In this document: piece after piece, positions 8,052-17,014 of the stretch
Layout: every line of letters begins with the position of its first letter
Position numbering within the stretch: position 1 is the stretch's first letter
Source of the DNA: Lachnospiraceae bacterium
GTDB taxonomy: Bacteria > Bacillota_A > Clostridia > Lachnospirales > Lachnospiraceae
Reading direction: 5' to 3'
Assembly (NCBI GenBank): GCA_017516285.1
Contig: JAFXDD010000022.1
Span: 1-64,000, forward strand
DNA: 64,000 nt
Notes under the pieces: model-generated
Databases searched by the model: none
The model's input: the letters and a program-made list of their open reading frames with translations, nothing else
Told to the model about the DNA's origin: nothing
Made by a program: the position numbers and the translations under genes

Positions 8052-8929
8052 AACAATTATTATTTATTTTAAATCCCATTGCCGGTACCAGAAAAGCCGG
8101 CAAAAATCTACCTGAAATCATATCCGTTTTTAATCAGGCAGATTATGATACTCATGTATACGTTACTACCTGCCAGGGAGATGCCACCCGCGTGGTGAAG
8201 CAATTTGCCGGACAGGTGGATTTGATTGTCTGCTGTGGCGGAGACGGCACCTTAAACGAGACCATAACCGGTGTCATAGAGACAGGACTTCGTACCCCTA
8301 TCGGCTACATCCCGGCAGGCTCCACCAATGATTTTGCCAACTCCCTGCAACTATCAACCAATGTGGTAAAGGCTGCCAGACAGATTGTGCATGGCACCCC
8401 TCAGCCATATGATGTAGGCAGGTTCGGAGACCGCTATTTTTCCTATGTAGCTTCCTTTGGTGCTTTTACCAAAACCAGCTACACCACACCGCAAAACATC
8501 AAAAACGCTCTGGGACATGTAGCTTATTTCCTGGAGGGTATTCAAGAGCTCTCCAAAATAAAAAAAGAGCACCTTCAGGTGCAGACAGACCAGGATATTC
8601 TGGAAGATGATTATCTTTTTGGTGCCATCTGTAATTCTACCAGCTTAGGCGGTATTTTAACCCTAAATCCTAAGCTTGTGGATATGGGTGACGGCAAATT
8701 TGAACTTCTTTTAGTTCGTGCTCCCAGAAGCATCCAGGAGCTCCACGAATGTATTCTGGCACTCCGTAACCAAACCTATGACTGCGGCATGATTACCTTC
8801 CGCAGCACTGCCAAGCTTACCATTACGGCTAACCCTTCCATGGCATGGACCCTGGATGGTGAAAAGGCTGACGGTGGCGAGACTATTTATGTTGAAAATA
8901 TGCACCAGTGTATATTACTGGTGCATTAA
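8048..8929 (+). CDS. Diacylglycerol kinase family lipid kinase (YegS/BmrU/DgkB type)
   Basis: The 293-residue protein starts with the nucleotide-binding region NPIAGTRKAGKN and carries the GGDGTLNE signature near residue 70, then PAGSTNDFA near 97. These are hallmarks of the soluble DAGK catalytic domain family. Length is normal. It phosphorylates diacylglycerol or a similar lipid, so with the PAP2 phosphatase just upstream it could form an opposing pair around phosphatidic acid. It is the last gene of the trio and is followed by a long hairpin. Confidence 0.85.
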   Translation: MKQLLFILNPIAGTRKAGKNLPEIISVFNQADYDTHVYVTTCQGDATRVVKQFAGQVDLIVCCGGDGTLNETITGVIETGLRTPIGYIPAGSTNDFANSLQLSTNVVKAARQIVHGTPQPYDVGRFGDRYFSYVASFGAFTKTSYTTPQNIKNALGHVAYFLEGIQELSKIKKEHLQVQTDQDILEDDYLFGAICNSTSLGGILTLNPKLVDMGDGKFELLLVRAPRSIQELHECILALRNQTYDCGMITFRSTAKLTITANPSMAWTLDGEKADGGETIYVENMHQCILLVH

Positions 8930-8962
8930 GCAACCAACTATTCATCTTTAAAAAGGTCAAAC

Positions 8963-9006
8963 AAAGCGGCGGTGAACAGTACTTTTTGTCGTTTCACCTC
9001 CGCTTT
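8963..9006 (+). terminator. Hairpin after the lipid kinase gene
   Basis: AAAGCGGCGGTGAA (8963-8976) pairs with 8993-9006, 14 bp with one mismatch, ending in TTTTG on the plus strand. It probably terminates the glycerolipid operon. Confidence 0.6.
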
Positions 9007-9025
9007 TGTCAAAAACATATAAAAA

Positions 9026-9062
9026 GAGTCCCTTCCGGAAAACATTTTCCGGGAAGGAACTC
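9026..9062 (-). terminator. Terminator of the greA-lysS operon
   Basis: A stem of about 17 bp (GAGT.CCTTCC..GGAAAA with one mismatch and one bulge) is followed on the minus strand by TTTTTATA. It lies 46 bases past the lysS stop. Confidence 0.75.
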
Positions 9063-9107
9063 TAATTCGTTCTAAAATATCAATTATTAATTGGGGTCAA
9101 CCCACTT

Positions 9108-10607
9108 TTACTGCTTAATGCTCTTAAGTGTCGGGAACAGCAATACATCTCTGATCGCCGGTGAATCCGTAAGCAGCATCACCAATCTGTCAATACCGTA
9201 ACCGATACCGCCTGTAGGTGGCATACCGATTTCCAGTGCATTCATGAAATCTTCATCAGTGGTATTTGCTTCTTCGTCACCCTGTGCCAGTGCGGCTTCC
9301 TGTGCTTTAAAGCGCTCACGCTGGTCGATTGGGTCGTTCAGCTCAGAGTATGCATTACACATCTCCCAGCCGTTGATAAAGAGCTCAAAGCGCTCTACAT
9401 AGTCCGGTTTGTCCGGTTTTCTCTTGGTCAAAGGAGAGATTTCTACCGGGTGATCCATAATAAAGGTCGGCTGAATCAGGTGCTCTTCTACAAATTCTTC
9501 AAAGAATAAGTTTAGGATATCGCCCTTTTCATGACGTTCTTCGAATTCAACGTGGCGTTCCTTTGCAAGTGCCTTTGCTTCTGCAGTATCTGCCACCTGG
9601 TCGAAGTCAATACCGGAATATTTCTTTACAGCCTCGATCATGGTCATTCTTTCGAATGGCTTGCCCAGATCAATGGTGTGTGGGCCGTAGGTAATAGTAG
9701 TGGAGCCACATACTTCCTCAGCCAGGAAACGGAACATATTCTCGGTCAGATCCATCATACCAAAGTAATCGGTGTATGCCTGATATAACTCCATCAGGGT
9801 AAATTCCGGATTGTGTCTGGTGTCTACGCCTTCGTTACGGAATACACGGCCGATTTCATAAACTTTCTCCAAACCGCCTACAATCAGTCTCTTTAAATAT
9901 AACTCCAAAGAAATACGAAGCTTTACATCCTCATCCAATGCATTGTAGTGTGTATTAAACGGTCTGGCTGCTGCACCGCCTGCGTTTGCCACAAGCATAG
10001 GGGTCTCTACTTCCATAAAGCCCTGTGCGTCCAGATAGTTACGGATAGACTTAATGATCTTGGAACGCTTAATAAAAGTTTCCTTTACTTCTGCGTTCAT
10101 AATAAGGTCTGTATATCTCTGGCGATAACGAAGATCGCTGTTAGTCAGACCATGATATTTCTCCGGCAAAATCTGTAAGCTCTTGGAAAGCAAAGTAATC
10201 TTTGCCGCATGAATGGAGATTTCACCTGTCTTCGTACGGAATACTTCACCTTCAATACCGATGATATCACCGATATCAAACTTCTTAAAATCTGCGTATT
10301 CTTCCTCGCCTACGCTGTCACGTGCAACGTAAGACTGAATATTGCCCTTTAAATCCTGCACATTGCAGAAGGATGCTTTACCCATTACACGCTTGGACAT
10401 CATACGTCCTGCAATGCGTACTACCTTGCCTTCATATGCATCAAATTCTTCTTTTAATTCGGCACTGTGATTTGTCACGTCATATTTGGTAATCTGGAAT
10501 GGATCCTTTCCGGCTTCCTGCAACGCTGCCAGCTTCTCTCTGCGAACCTTTAACAGCTGATTAATGTCCTGTTCCTGAACCGGTGCCTGATTCTGTGTAT
10601 TTGCCAT
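9108..10607 (-). CDS. lysS: Lysyl-tRNA synthetase, class II
   Basis: At 499 residues this is a full-length class II lysyl-tRNA synthetase, which charges tRNA-Lys with lysine in the cytoplasm. An OB-fold anticodon-binding domain covers about residues 60-150. The catalytic core shows motif 2 ([15 protein letters not shown], near 262) and motif 3 ([11 protein letters not shown], near 475). A GAGGAAGG ribosome site precedes the ATG. It lies 34 bases after greA in the same direction, a pairing common in Clostridia, and a strong hairpin terminator follows it. Confidence 0.97.
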   Translation of the reverse strand: MANTQNQAPVQEQDINQLLKVRREKLAALQEAGKDPFQITKYDVTNHSAELKEEFDAYEGKVVRIAGRMMSKRVMGKASFCNVQDLKGNIQSYVARDSVGEEEYADFKKFDIGDIIGIEGEVFRTKTGEISIHAAKITLLSKSLQILPEKYHGLTNSDLRYRQRYTDLIMNAEVKETFIKRSKIIKSIRNYLDAQGFMEVETPMLVANAGGAAARPFNTHYNALDEDVKLRISLELYLKRLIVGGLEKVYEIGRVFRNEGVDTRHNPEFTLMELYQAYTDYFGMMDLTENMFRFLAEEVCGSTTITYGPHTIDLGKPFERMTMIEAVKKYSGIDFDQVADTAEAKALAKERHVEFEERHEKGDILNLFFEEFVEEHLIQPTFIMDHPVEISPLTKRKPDKPDYVERFELFINGWEMCNAYSELNDPIDQRERFKAQEAALAQGDEEANTTDEDFMNALEIGMPPTGGIGYGIDRLVMLLTDSPAIRDVLLFPTLKSIKQ

Positions 10608-10641
10608 GTCATTTACCTTCCTCTTTAAGAATCATCTGTGA

Positions 10642-11118
10642 TTAGTTGGATCTCTGGATCTCTAAAACCTTGTACTGAATCACTCCAACCTGCGTCTCAA
10701 CCTCCACAATATCTCCTACCTTGTGGCCGATTAAAGCATGACCTACCGGGCTTTCATTGGAGATTTTGCCCTTTAAGGAGTTTGCCTCTGTAGAACCTAC
10801 GATTTTGTACTCCAGCTCTTCATCAAATTCAATGTCTAAAATTCTGATTTTACATCCGATACTAATTTTGTCAATGTCTACTTCGTCCTCATCAACAACC
10901 TCAGCATTCTTTAGAAGCTTTTCCAACTCTTCAATTCTGGCCTCGATATCCCGCTGTTCATCCTTTGCTGCATCATACTCAGCATTCTCAGATAAGTCGC
11001 CCTGTTCACGAGCTTCTTTGATCTTCTGAGCAACTTCTTTACGCTTGATAACCTTTAACTCTTCTAATTCGTCTTCGTACTGTTTTAAGCCTTCGTAGGT
11101 TAAAATGTTTTTCTTCAT
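10642..11118 (-). CDS. greA: Transcription elongation factor GreA
   Basis: The 158-residue protein has the GreA layout: an N-terminal coiled coil with the segment AREQGDLSENAEYDAAKDEQ around residues 34-53, including the acidic tip, and a C-terminal FKBP-like domain with ESPVGHALIGHKVGD. It rescues backtracked RNA polymerase by stimulating transcript cleavage. Length is standard. A near-perfect promoter lies upstream (11243-11271), and lysS follows in the same transcript. Confidence 0.97.
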   Translation of the reverse strand: MKKNILTYEGLKQYEDELEELKVIKRKEVAQKIKEAREQGDLSENAEYDAAKDEQRDIEARIEELEKLLKNAEVVDEDEVDIDKISIGCKIRILDIEFDEELEYKIVGSTEANSLKGKISNESPVGHALIGHKVGDIVEVETQVGVIQYKVLEIQRSN

Positions 11119-11242
11119 GACTGCTCGTCCTTCCTTTAATATATTTTATTACACGATTTCTCTTGAAGTCTATGCACCAAAACGTGTCCATAGAACAACA
11201 AGCGAGGGATTTTGCATAAAATCCCCCAAACTAAGCCTTCCT

Positions 11243-11271
11243 ATTATACTTGTTTTTTACAAGAGTGTCAA
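11243..11271 (-). promoter_or_regulatory. Consensus promoter of greA-lysS
   Basis: On the minus strand TTGACA (11271-11266), a spacer of exactly 17 bases and TATAAT (11248-11243) form a perfect sigma-A consensus. The spacer holds an inverted repeat, CTTGT and ACAAG around five T/A bases (11249-11263). Confidence 0.85.
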
Positions 11272-11296
11272 TAAAAACTTTATAAAATTTTGTAGT

Positions 11297-12262
11297 TCAA
11301 CCAAACATCTGCTCCACACCGGCCAAAAGCGCCTCCTTTGTCTCCATCAGATTCACTGCGTTACGAAAGCTTGCGCTTCCCGGAAGTCCCGCACTGTACC
11401 ATGCCAGGTGCTTTCGCATTTCCCGGATGCCGGTAAATTCACCCTTGTATTGTAATTGCAGTTCAATATGCCTTTTAATAACTGCTGCCTTTTCTTCTTT
11501 CGTAGCAGGGGGCAATAATTCCCCTGTCTCCAGATAATGCAGTATTTCCCTGAAAATCCACGGATTGCCCTGGGCACCACGACCAATCATCAATCCGTCA
11601 CAGCCGGTCTCAGTAAGCATTGCCTTGGCGCTGGCTCCATCCACAATGTCACCATTGCCAATAACCGGAATACCTACACGCTCCTTTACCTGACGGATAA
11701 TATCCCAGTCTGCCTTGCCGGAATAATACTGCTCACGAGTCCTACCATGCACTGCTACCGCTGCTGCTCCGCACTCCTCTGCAATATGGGCGATTTCCAC
11801 GGCATTTACTTCCTTATCGTTAAAGCCTTTTCGGATTTTTACCGTAACCGGCTTGGAAATGGCACGGGAAGTTTTCTCCACAATTTCTGCCACCAGCTTA
11901 GGATTGCGCATCAAAGCACTGCCTTCTCCGTTACCTGCCACCTTTGGCACCGGACAGCCCATATTAATATCCAGTATGGCAAAAGGACGCTCTTCTATAC
12001 GCTTAGCCATCTCTGCAATAATATCCGCATCAGAACCAAACAGCTGCAGGGACACCGGGCACTCCTCCGGATGAATCTCCATCAATTCTAAAGTATTCTT
12101 ATTATTAAAATAAATAGCCTTTGCGCTAATCATTTCCATGCAAATAAGACCTGCTCCCTGCTCCTTGCACAGCAAACGAAAAGGCAGGTCGGTTACACCT
12201 GCCATAGGAGCCAGGATAATATTGTTGTCTAAGGTTACGTTTCCGATTTTTAATTGACTCAT
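11297..12262 (-). CDS. dusB: tRNA-dihydrouridine synthase (DusB type)
   Basis: The 321-residue flavoprotein begins with the Dus signature LAPMAGVTDLPFR. It has NMGCPVPKV with the catalytic Cys near residue 100, an HGRTREQYYSG segment near 173 and GNGDI near 201. It reduces uridine to dihydrouridine in the D-loop of tRNA using FMN and NADPH. The start codon overlaps the stop of the preceding DUF6145-like gene, so it is the last gene of the argF-birA operon. The C-terminal RNA-binding helical part is present. Confidence 0.93.
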   Translation of the reverse strand: MSQLKIGNVTLDNNIILAPMAGVTDLPFRLLCKEQGAGLICMEMISAKAIYFNNKNTLELMEIHPEECPVSLQLFGSDADIIAEMAKRIEERPFAILDINMGCPVPKVAGNGEGSALMRNPKLVAEIVEKTSRAISKPVTVKIRKGFNDKEVNAVEIAHIAEECGAAAVAVHGRTREQYYSGKADWDIIRQVKERVGIPVIGNGDIVDGASAKAMLTETGCDGLMIGRGAQGNPWIFREILHYLETGELLPPATKEEKAAVIKRHIELQLQYKGEFTGIREMRKHLAWYSAGLPGSASFRNAVNLMETKEALLAGVEQMFG

Positions 12263-12609
12263 TATGCTTCCTCTAACAAATCGCTGATATCCTCATGTAA
12301 AATAAACACACGGTAGTACATACTAAGAGCCTCAAACAGCTCCTGTCTGGTCTGTCTGATTTTATTTACCAATAAACCACTACCGATTTCGTCATAATAA
12401 ATATCCGTTTCCTCCGCATTGGTCTCCATATTCAAGGTACCATCCTCATCAAACACCAGTGTAAAAATGCCGCCCACCTCTTCGGTAAAAAGCACGCATA
12501 TAATATGCAGCTCATCTTTAATAGACTGGGGAATTGCCTTAAACTGCTCATTAAAATAATATTTCTGCTCGTATGCGTTGGCACCGCACAATACAATTCT
12601 TTCTGTCAT
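12262..12609 (-). CDS. Conserved Clostridia protein of unknown function (DUF6145-like)
   Basis: This 115-residue acidic, soluble protein (MTERIVLCGANAYEQKYYFN) has no catalytic motif that I recognise. It matches from memory a small uncharacterised family seen in Lachnospiraceae. It has a good ribosome site (AAGGAG) and is packed between birA, 10 bases upstream, and dusB, overlapping by one base. Its composition predicts a mixed alpha/beta fold and there is no signal peptide or membrane segment. The operon position suggests a conserved minor role, but I cannot name it. Confidence 0.75.
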   Translation of the reverse strand: MTERIVLCGANAYEQKYYFNEQFKAIPQSIKDELHIICVLFTEEVGGIFTLVFDEDGTLNMETNAEETDIYYDEIGSGLLVNKIRQTRQELFEALSMYYRVFILHEDISDLLEEA

Positions 12610-12619
12610 GTTTTACTCC

Positions 12620-13417
12620 TTACACATATCCATAAAGCCCTCTTACAGAGACTTCTCCCGCATATACTGCTTCCACACCACCATCCGCCTTACGGACCAG
12701 AAGCCGTCCCTGTTCATCTATACCAAGAGCAACTCCCTCATAAGCTCCCTGAGGCTCCAGTACGCGCACCTCTTTGCCCAGATTGACCAGTCTGCGCTGA
12801 TACTCCTCCAACATAGGCTTAAGGGACGCCGCCTGACAAAATGCCTCATACAGCGACTCAAACCGGCAAAGCACCTCCGTCAAAAGTACCTGCCTGTCTA
12901 TCCGTCGACCGGTGGCAAGATACAGGGATGATGCATGCATCAATCCTTCTTCCTCAAAAACAGCCTGATTTACATTAATGCCCACACCGATTACCACATA
13001 TCTGATACTGCCCGGTACAGCCTGCATTTCTGTTAAAATGCCACTCACCTTCCTGCCGCTTATTACAATATCGTTAGGCCACTTAATCTGCACCTGTTGG
13101 AGCTCAGACTGCAGTTCATCCGCATGCGCCGCTTTCGTCTGCCTCGTGCCTTCATATACTGCCTGGATGCCCTGAGCCACTGCCAGCGCCATGACCAAGG
13201 TCAGCATGCTGGCCTTCTCCGGTGCAAAGTCCGGCTTCAGCAGCAGAGAAAAATAAAGATTCTCTCCCGGTGCGGATACCCAGCTGCGTCCTCTTCTGCC
13301 ACGTCCGGCAGTCTGTGCATCTGCCACAATCACTGCTCCATGTGGCAACTCTTCTGCCATGCGTGCAGCATCTTCGTTGGTGGAGCCGGTTTCTTTGTAA
13401 TATATAAATTTTCTCAT
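12620..13417 (-). CDS. birA: Biotin--[acetyl-CoA-carboxylase] ligase, catalytic form without HTH
   Basis: The 265-residue enzyme attaches biotin to biotin-dependent carboxylases through biotinyl-AMP. The core motifs are clear: GRGRRGRSW near residue 39, [17 protein letters not shown] near 117 and GVGINVN near 147, followed by the C-terminal SH3-like domain. The N-terminal helix-turn-helix of regulatory BirA is absent, since the protein starts directly with the catalytic domain ([16 protein letters not shown]). It therefore should not repress biotin genes directly. The start overlaps the argF stop by 4 bases. Confidence 0.92.
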   Translation of the reverse strand: MRKFIYYKETGSTNEDAARMAEELPHGAVIVADAQTAGRGRRGRSWVSAPGENLYFSLLLKPDFAPEKASMLTLVMALAVAQGIQAVYEGTRQTKAAHADELQSELQQVQIKWPNDIVISGRKVSGILTEMQAVPGSIRYVVIGVGINVNQAVFEEEGLMHASSLYLATGRRIDRQVLLTEVLCRFESLYEAFCQAASLKPMLEEYQRRLVNLGKEVRVLEPQGAYEGVALGIDEQGRLLVRKADGGVEAVYAGEVSVRGLYGYV

Positions 13418-14406
13418 GATTTTGGCAAGGTGGCCGCCATCACAGCCTTAATGGTATGCATACGGTTCTCAGCCTCTTCAAACACCTTAGACTGCGGAGA
13501 CTCGAAAACTTCATTCGTAACCTCCATTTCTCTAAGCCCGAATTTCTCTGCAATGGTAGCACCAATCTTGGTCTTTACATCGTGGAAAGCCGGCAGACAA
13601 TGCATAAAAATTGCATCCTTGTCCGCATTGGCCATAGCCGCAGCATTTACCTGATATGGAGAAAGCTCTCTGATACGCTCCTCCCATACCTCGTCAGGCT
13701 CGCCCATAGATACCCAAACATCTGTGTAAATCACATTGGCATCCTTGGTACCTTCCTTCACGTCCTCAGTCAGAGTAATGATGGCACCGGTCTCCTTTGC
13801 AATAGCACGGCACTGCTCCACCAATGCAGCTTCCGGAAAATACTTGCGGCTGGTACATGCCACAAAGTGCATACCCATCTTTGCGCAGGCAACCATCAGG
13901 GAATTACCCATATTGTAACGGGCATCGCCCATGTAAGTAAACTTGATACCCTTTAAATAACCAAAATGCTCACGAATAGTCAGTAAATCTGCCAGCATCT
14001 GCGTAGGATGGAATTCATTGGTCAAACCATTCCAAACCGGCACCCCTGCATACTTGGCAAGCTCCTCTACCTTAGCCTGCTCAAAACCACGATATTCAAT
14101 ACCATCAAACATGCCGCCCAATACACGTGCCGTGTCAGCAATACTCTCCTTTTTACCAATCTGGGAGCTGACCGGGTCTAAATAAGTAGTACCCATACCC
14201 AAATCATGGGCAGCTACCTCAAAAGCACAGCGCGTTCTGGTACTGGTCTTTTCAAAAATCAGAGCAACATTTTTGCCCCTGAATTCATCTACCAGAATTC
14301 CCTTCTTTTTCTTTGCCTTGTACTCTGCTGCCAAATCAACTAAATATGTAATTTCCTCTGCTGTAAAATCCAGCAATTTCAAAAAATGACGTCCCTGTAA
14401 ATTCAT
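13414..14406 (-). CDS. argF: Ornithine carbamoyltransferase
   Basis: The 330-residue enzyme joins carbamoyl phosphate and ornithine to give citrulline. [11 protein letters not shown] near residue 55 is the carbamoyl phosphate loop, HPTQMLADL near 132 follows, and MHCLPAFHD near 270 contains the ornithine-site Cys. Both a biosynthetic role (argF) and a catabolic role (arcB) are possible. No arginine deiminase or carbamate kinase gene is near, so I favour biosynthesis. It heads the operon argF-birA-DUF6145-like-dusB and has a strong promoter at 14493-14521. Confidence 0.94.
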   Translation of the reverse strand: MNLQGRHFLKLLDFTAEEITYLVDLAAEYKAKKKKGILVDEFRGKNVALIFEKTSTRTRCAFEVAAHDLGMGTTYLDPVSSQIGKKESIADTARVLGGMFDGIEYRGFEQAKVEELAKYAGVPVWNGLTNEFHPTQMLADLLTIREHFGYLKGIKFTYMGDARYNMGNSLMVACAKMGMHFVACTSRKYFPEAALVEQCRAIAKETGAIITLTEDVKEGTKDANVIYTDVWVSMGEPDEVWEERIRELSPYQVNAAAMANADKDAIFMHCLPAFHDVKTKIGATIAEKFGLREMEVTNEVFESPQSKVFEEAENRMHTIKAVMAATLPKS

Positions 14407-14466
14407 AACATCCTACCTCCATAAATCTGCGACTCCACCAGGCGCTGTCTGTTTAAAAAAATCAAT

Positions 14467-14495
14467 AATAGCCGTACATCAAATATACGGCTATT
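14467..14495 (-). terminator. Hairpin between the SPFH gene and argF
   Basis: AATAGCCGTA (14467-14476) pairs perfectly with 14486-14495, and the minus strand then reads ATTGATTTTTTT, a good intrinsic terminator for the SPFH gene. The hairpin overlaps the -10 box and expected start site of the argF promoter, so it could also act as an operator or leader structure. Confidence 0.7.
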
Positions 14496-14521
14496 ATATG
14501 ATAAATTACGCATTTTCGCAA
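14493..14521 (-). promoter_or_regulatory. Promoter of the argF operon
   Basis: On the minus strand TTGCGA (14521-14516), 17 bases and TATAAT (14498-14493). The expected transcription start falls inside the hairpin at 14467-14495. Confidence 0.7.
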
Positions 14522-14527
14522 GAATAA

Positions 14528-15439
14528 TTATTTCGTTACAATTTCCTGCAAGCTGGATGCCAGCCCCGCAATGCCCTGAATTTCAGAAGGAATGATAATC
14601 TTGGTAGCCTGGCCGTCTGCAGCCTTTTCAAAAGCTTCCAAACTCTTGATACGAAGCACTGCTTCATCTGCACCTGCATCCTTGAGCATACGTAAGCCCT
14701 CTGCCTTTGCACTCTGAACCTTTAAGATAGCCTCTGCCTGACCCTCTGCTTCACGGATACGCTTCTCCTTTTCAGCCTCTGCACGCAGAATGGCTGCTTC
14801 CTTCTCTGCCTCTGCCTGTAAGATGGCTGCCTGCTTTTCACCTTCTGCCTGAAGGATACTTGCACGCTTCTCACCTTCTGCACGGGTAACTGCCTCACGA
14901 CGCTCACGCTCTGCCTTCATCTGCTTCTCCATGGCATTCTGAATTTCTGCAGGAGGAATAATGTTCTTTAATTCCACACGATTTACCTTGATGCCCCATG
15001 GGTCAGTAGCCACATCCAATGCTGCGCGCATCTTGGTATTGATGATTTCACGGCTGGTAAGGGTCTGGTCTAATTCCATTTCACCAATGACGTTACGAAG
15101 TGTGGTAGCCGTCAGGTTCTCGATAGCCATCAACGGATTCTCCACACCATATGCGAAAAGCTTCGGATCGGTAATCTGGAAAAATACAACCGTGTCAATT
15201 CGCATAGTAACGTTGTCCTTGGTAATAACCGGCTGCGGAGCAAAGTCAACAACCTGTTCCTTTAAGGTCACCCTTCTGGCAACTCTGTCAATAAACGGAA
15301 TCAGAAACTTCACACCTACATGCCATGTGCCCTGATAAGCACCCAGACGCTCTACTACATAAGCCTGTGCCTGCGGTACAATTTTGATACAGGATACTAA
15401 AATAAGCAATGCGATAACAAGTAATGGGATAATAATCAT
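14528..15439 (-). CDS. SPFH/Band-7 membrane protein (QmcA/stomatin-like)
   Basis: The 303-residue protein has an N-terminal membrane anchor (about residues 1-20), then a Band-7/SPFH domain with ERLGAYQGTWHVG near 30 and VIGEMELDQTLTSREIINTK near 120. Residues about 175-245 form a long charged coiled coil built of repeats such as ILQAEGEKQAA. Such proteins form membrane microdomain scaffolds. It follows an NfeD gene by 50 bases; NfeD-SPFH pairs are a standard operon arrangement. A terminator and the argF promoter lie directly after it. Confidence 0.9.
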   Translation of the reverse strand: MIIIPLLVIALLILVSCIKIVPQAQAYVVERLGAYQGTWHVGVKFLIPFIDRVARRVTLKEQVVDFAPQPVITKDNVTMRIDTVVFFQITDPKLFAYGVENPLMAIENLTATTLRNVIGEMELDQTLTSREIINTKMRAALDVATDPWGIKVNRVELKNIIPPAEIQNAMEKQMKAERERREAVTRAEGEKRASILQAEGEKQAAILQAEAEKEAAILRAEAEKEKRIREAEGQAEAILKVQSAKAEGLRMLKDAGADEAVLRIKSLEAFEKAADGQATKIIIPSEIQGIAGLASSLQEIVTK

Positions 15440-15489
15440 AATTTTCTTCCTTTCTCTGTTAAAAATATTTTATTACATTTGGAATAATA

Positions 15490-15924
15490 CTATTCCTTTT
15501 CTACGATTAATTTGACGCCGCTGATACTACGAATCACAACCATGGTGCCTGCTTCGTAAATCTCACCATCATTCACAGCTCTGGCCGTCCATTCCTGACC
15601 AGCTACCGTTACCTGCCCGGTAGCCTGGATATTACATATCTGCTCCGTCACAATACCCTTTCTGCCAATCAAACTATCTGCATTGGTTCTCTCACGGTTC
15701 TTGTTAAAGAAACCAAGAGCCAGCTTTCTGACACCAAAGAAGCTCAGAACGGATACTGCCACAAACACCAGTATCTGCAGCCACATAGGCCCTCCTACCG
15801 CCGCAATGGCAAGTGCTACCAGCGAACCAAGTGCGAACCATATGGTAAAAAGTCCCATAGTTGACAGTTCAAAGATAATAAACACAATCATCAAAACCAA
15901 CCAAAAATATACAGGTTCCATCAT
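15490..15924 (-). CDS. NfeD-family membrane protein
   Basis: The 144-residue protein has three or four membrane segments in residues 1-75, then a soluble OB-fold domain containing LIGRKGIVTEQI near 87 and GQVTVAGQEWTARA near 105, the NfeD C-terminal pattern. Short NfeD proteins (without the ClpP-like protease domain) partner SPFH proteins. The SPFH gene follows 50 bases downstream. The start has AAGGAGG, and a promoter lies at 15964-15992. Confidence 0.9.
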   Translation of the reverse strand: MMEPVYFWLVLMIVFIIFELSTMGLFTIWFALGSLVALAIAAVGGPMWLQILVFVAVSVLSFFGVRKLALGFFNKNRERTNADSLIGRKGIVTEQICNIQATGQVTVAGQEWTARAVNDGEIYEAGTMVVIRSISGVKLIVEKE

Positions 15925-15963
15925 AAATATCCTCTTGCCTCCTTCTTTCTTTAAGTTACTTCT

Positions 15964-15992
15964 ATCATACTATAAATATGCATGATATGCAA
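15964..15992 (-). promoter_or_regulatory. Promoter of the nfeD-SPFH operon
   Basis: On the minus strand TTGCAT (15992-15987), 17 bases and TATGAT (15969-15964), about 40 bases before the nfeD start. Confidence 0.6.
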
Positions 15993-16031
15993 TGTATTTT
16001 TCAGCACTTTAAAGTGATATATCGTGCATAA

Positions 16032-16844
16032 CTACTCATGCAATCCGGTTATTTTTTTACGTTTCATGGATGTCTGATATTCTCTGGGAGTCATCCCCAG
16101 CTTCGCTTTGAACTGACGATAAAAATGAATCTCATTGGAGTAACCGCTCATGAATGCAATCTGCTCCAGCGTCAAATTGGTTTCCGTAATTAAATCCATG
16201 GCATAATCCAACCGCATATTAATTAAATCCGTTTTAAAAGGTATCCCAAAAAACTCCTTATACAAAAACTGGAAATAAGAAGCACTTACCCCTAGCTTCT
16301 CTGCCAGCTCAGCCGGTGTAAAGTTTTTGTATGGTCTGGACAACATATTGAGTCTTATATTCTGAAGACCGTACGCATAAGGGCTATATGCACCATAAAG
16401 CTTAGAGCTTTTATCCTCCTGCACTAATTTGTTCAATACAATCTGAAGTAGCATAGATACATTCTGACTGCGGTATTCCGGAACGGCATAGTTATTTTCC
16501 CACACAATATTCTGCATATACTGTGTAAATTGTCTGCTGTCCTTTAAAGGAATAGGACGATGTAAAAGTGCAGCGTATTTCGCTTCAAAGTCTGCCTTAT
16601 CTTCCGGTTCAAAATACAGCCAGTCATTTTTGTACTCCACATCCAGACTGGCATATTGATATGGTACATTTGGCCTTATAATAACTGCACTATTGGTTTG
16701 GACCATAAACTGCTCCTCTCCCACCCACAGCCTGGCCGGACTTCTGAAAATAACAAACAAATAACAATAAATCCCATTCGGACGACTCATACAAAAATCC
16801 TTGGGATGCTTGGAATTATAACCGCCTCTATATACAGTATACAT
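16032..16844 (-). CDS. AraC-family transcriptional regulator
   Basis: The 270-residue protein has an N-terminal cupin-like sensing domain and a C-terminal AraC DNA-binding domain from about residue 168. The two helix-turn-helix units show ELAEKLGVSASYFQFLYKEF and the final signature FYRQFKAKLGMTPREYQ. The start has a GAGG site. It is divergent from a GH88 glycoside hydrolase, 170 bases apart, and is probably its activator, responding to an unsaturated uronide sugar. Its own promoter (16914-16942) contains a palindrome that may mediate autoregulation. Confidence 0.92.
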   Translation of the reverse strand: MYTVYRGGYNSKHPKDFCMSRPNGIYCYLFVIFRSPARLWVGEEQFMVQTNSAVIIRPNVPYQYASLDVEYKNDWLYFEPEDKADFEAKYAALLHRPIPLKDSRQFTQYMQNIVWENNYAVPEYRSQNVSMLLQIVLNKLVQEDKSSKLYGAYSPYAYGLQNIRLNMLSRPYKNFTPAELAEKLGVSASYFQFLYKEFFGIPFKTDLINMRLDYAMDLITETNLTLEQIAFMSGYSNEIHFYRQFKAKLGMTPREYQTSMKRKKITGLHE

Positions 16845-16913
16845 AATGCCTCACACAAAGCCCAACGGCCTTCTTCTTTCACAAAAAAATAATTAAAAAG
16901 GTTAGTAATTCAT

Positions 16914-16942
16914 ATTATAGGACATTGTCCGGAAAAGGTCAA
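16914..16942 (-). promoter_or_regulatory. Promoter of the AraC gene with palindrome in the spacer
   Basis: On the minus strand TTGACC (16942-16937), 17 bases and TATAAT (16919-16914). The perfect palindrome GGACATTGTCC occupies 16920-16930, inside the spacer. A TATAAT for the divergent GH88 gene sits at 16959-16964 but has no recognisable -35, as expected for an activator-dependent promoter. Confidence 0.7.
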
Positions 16943-17014
16943 CTCGTTATACTGAAAATATAATAGTCCCCTAAATCAGACTATTACTCAAAACATAGAA
17001 AGGATATAAAACAA

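Noticed and set aside
11537..12091. Plus-strand open frame of 184 codons opposite dusB
   Set aside because: It is antisense to a clear tRNA-dihydrouridine synthase gene, has no ribosome site and shows no family resemblance. The same applies to the long plus-strand frames opposite dnaE, murA and pduG.
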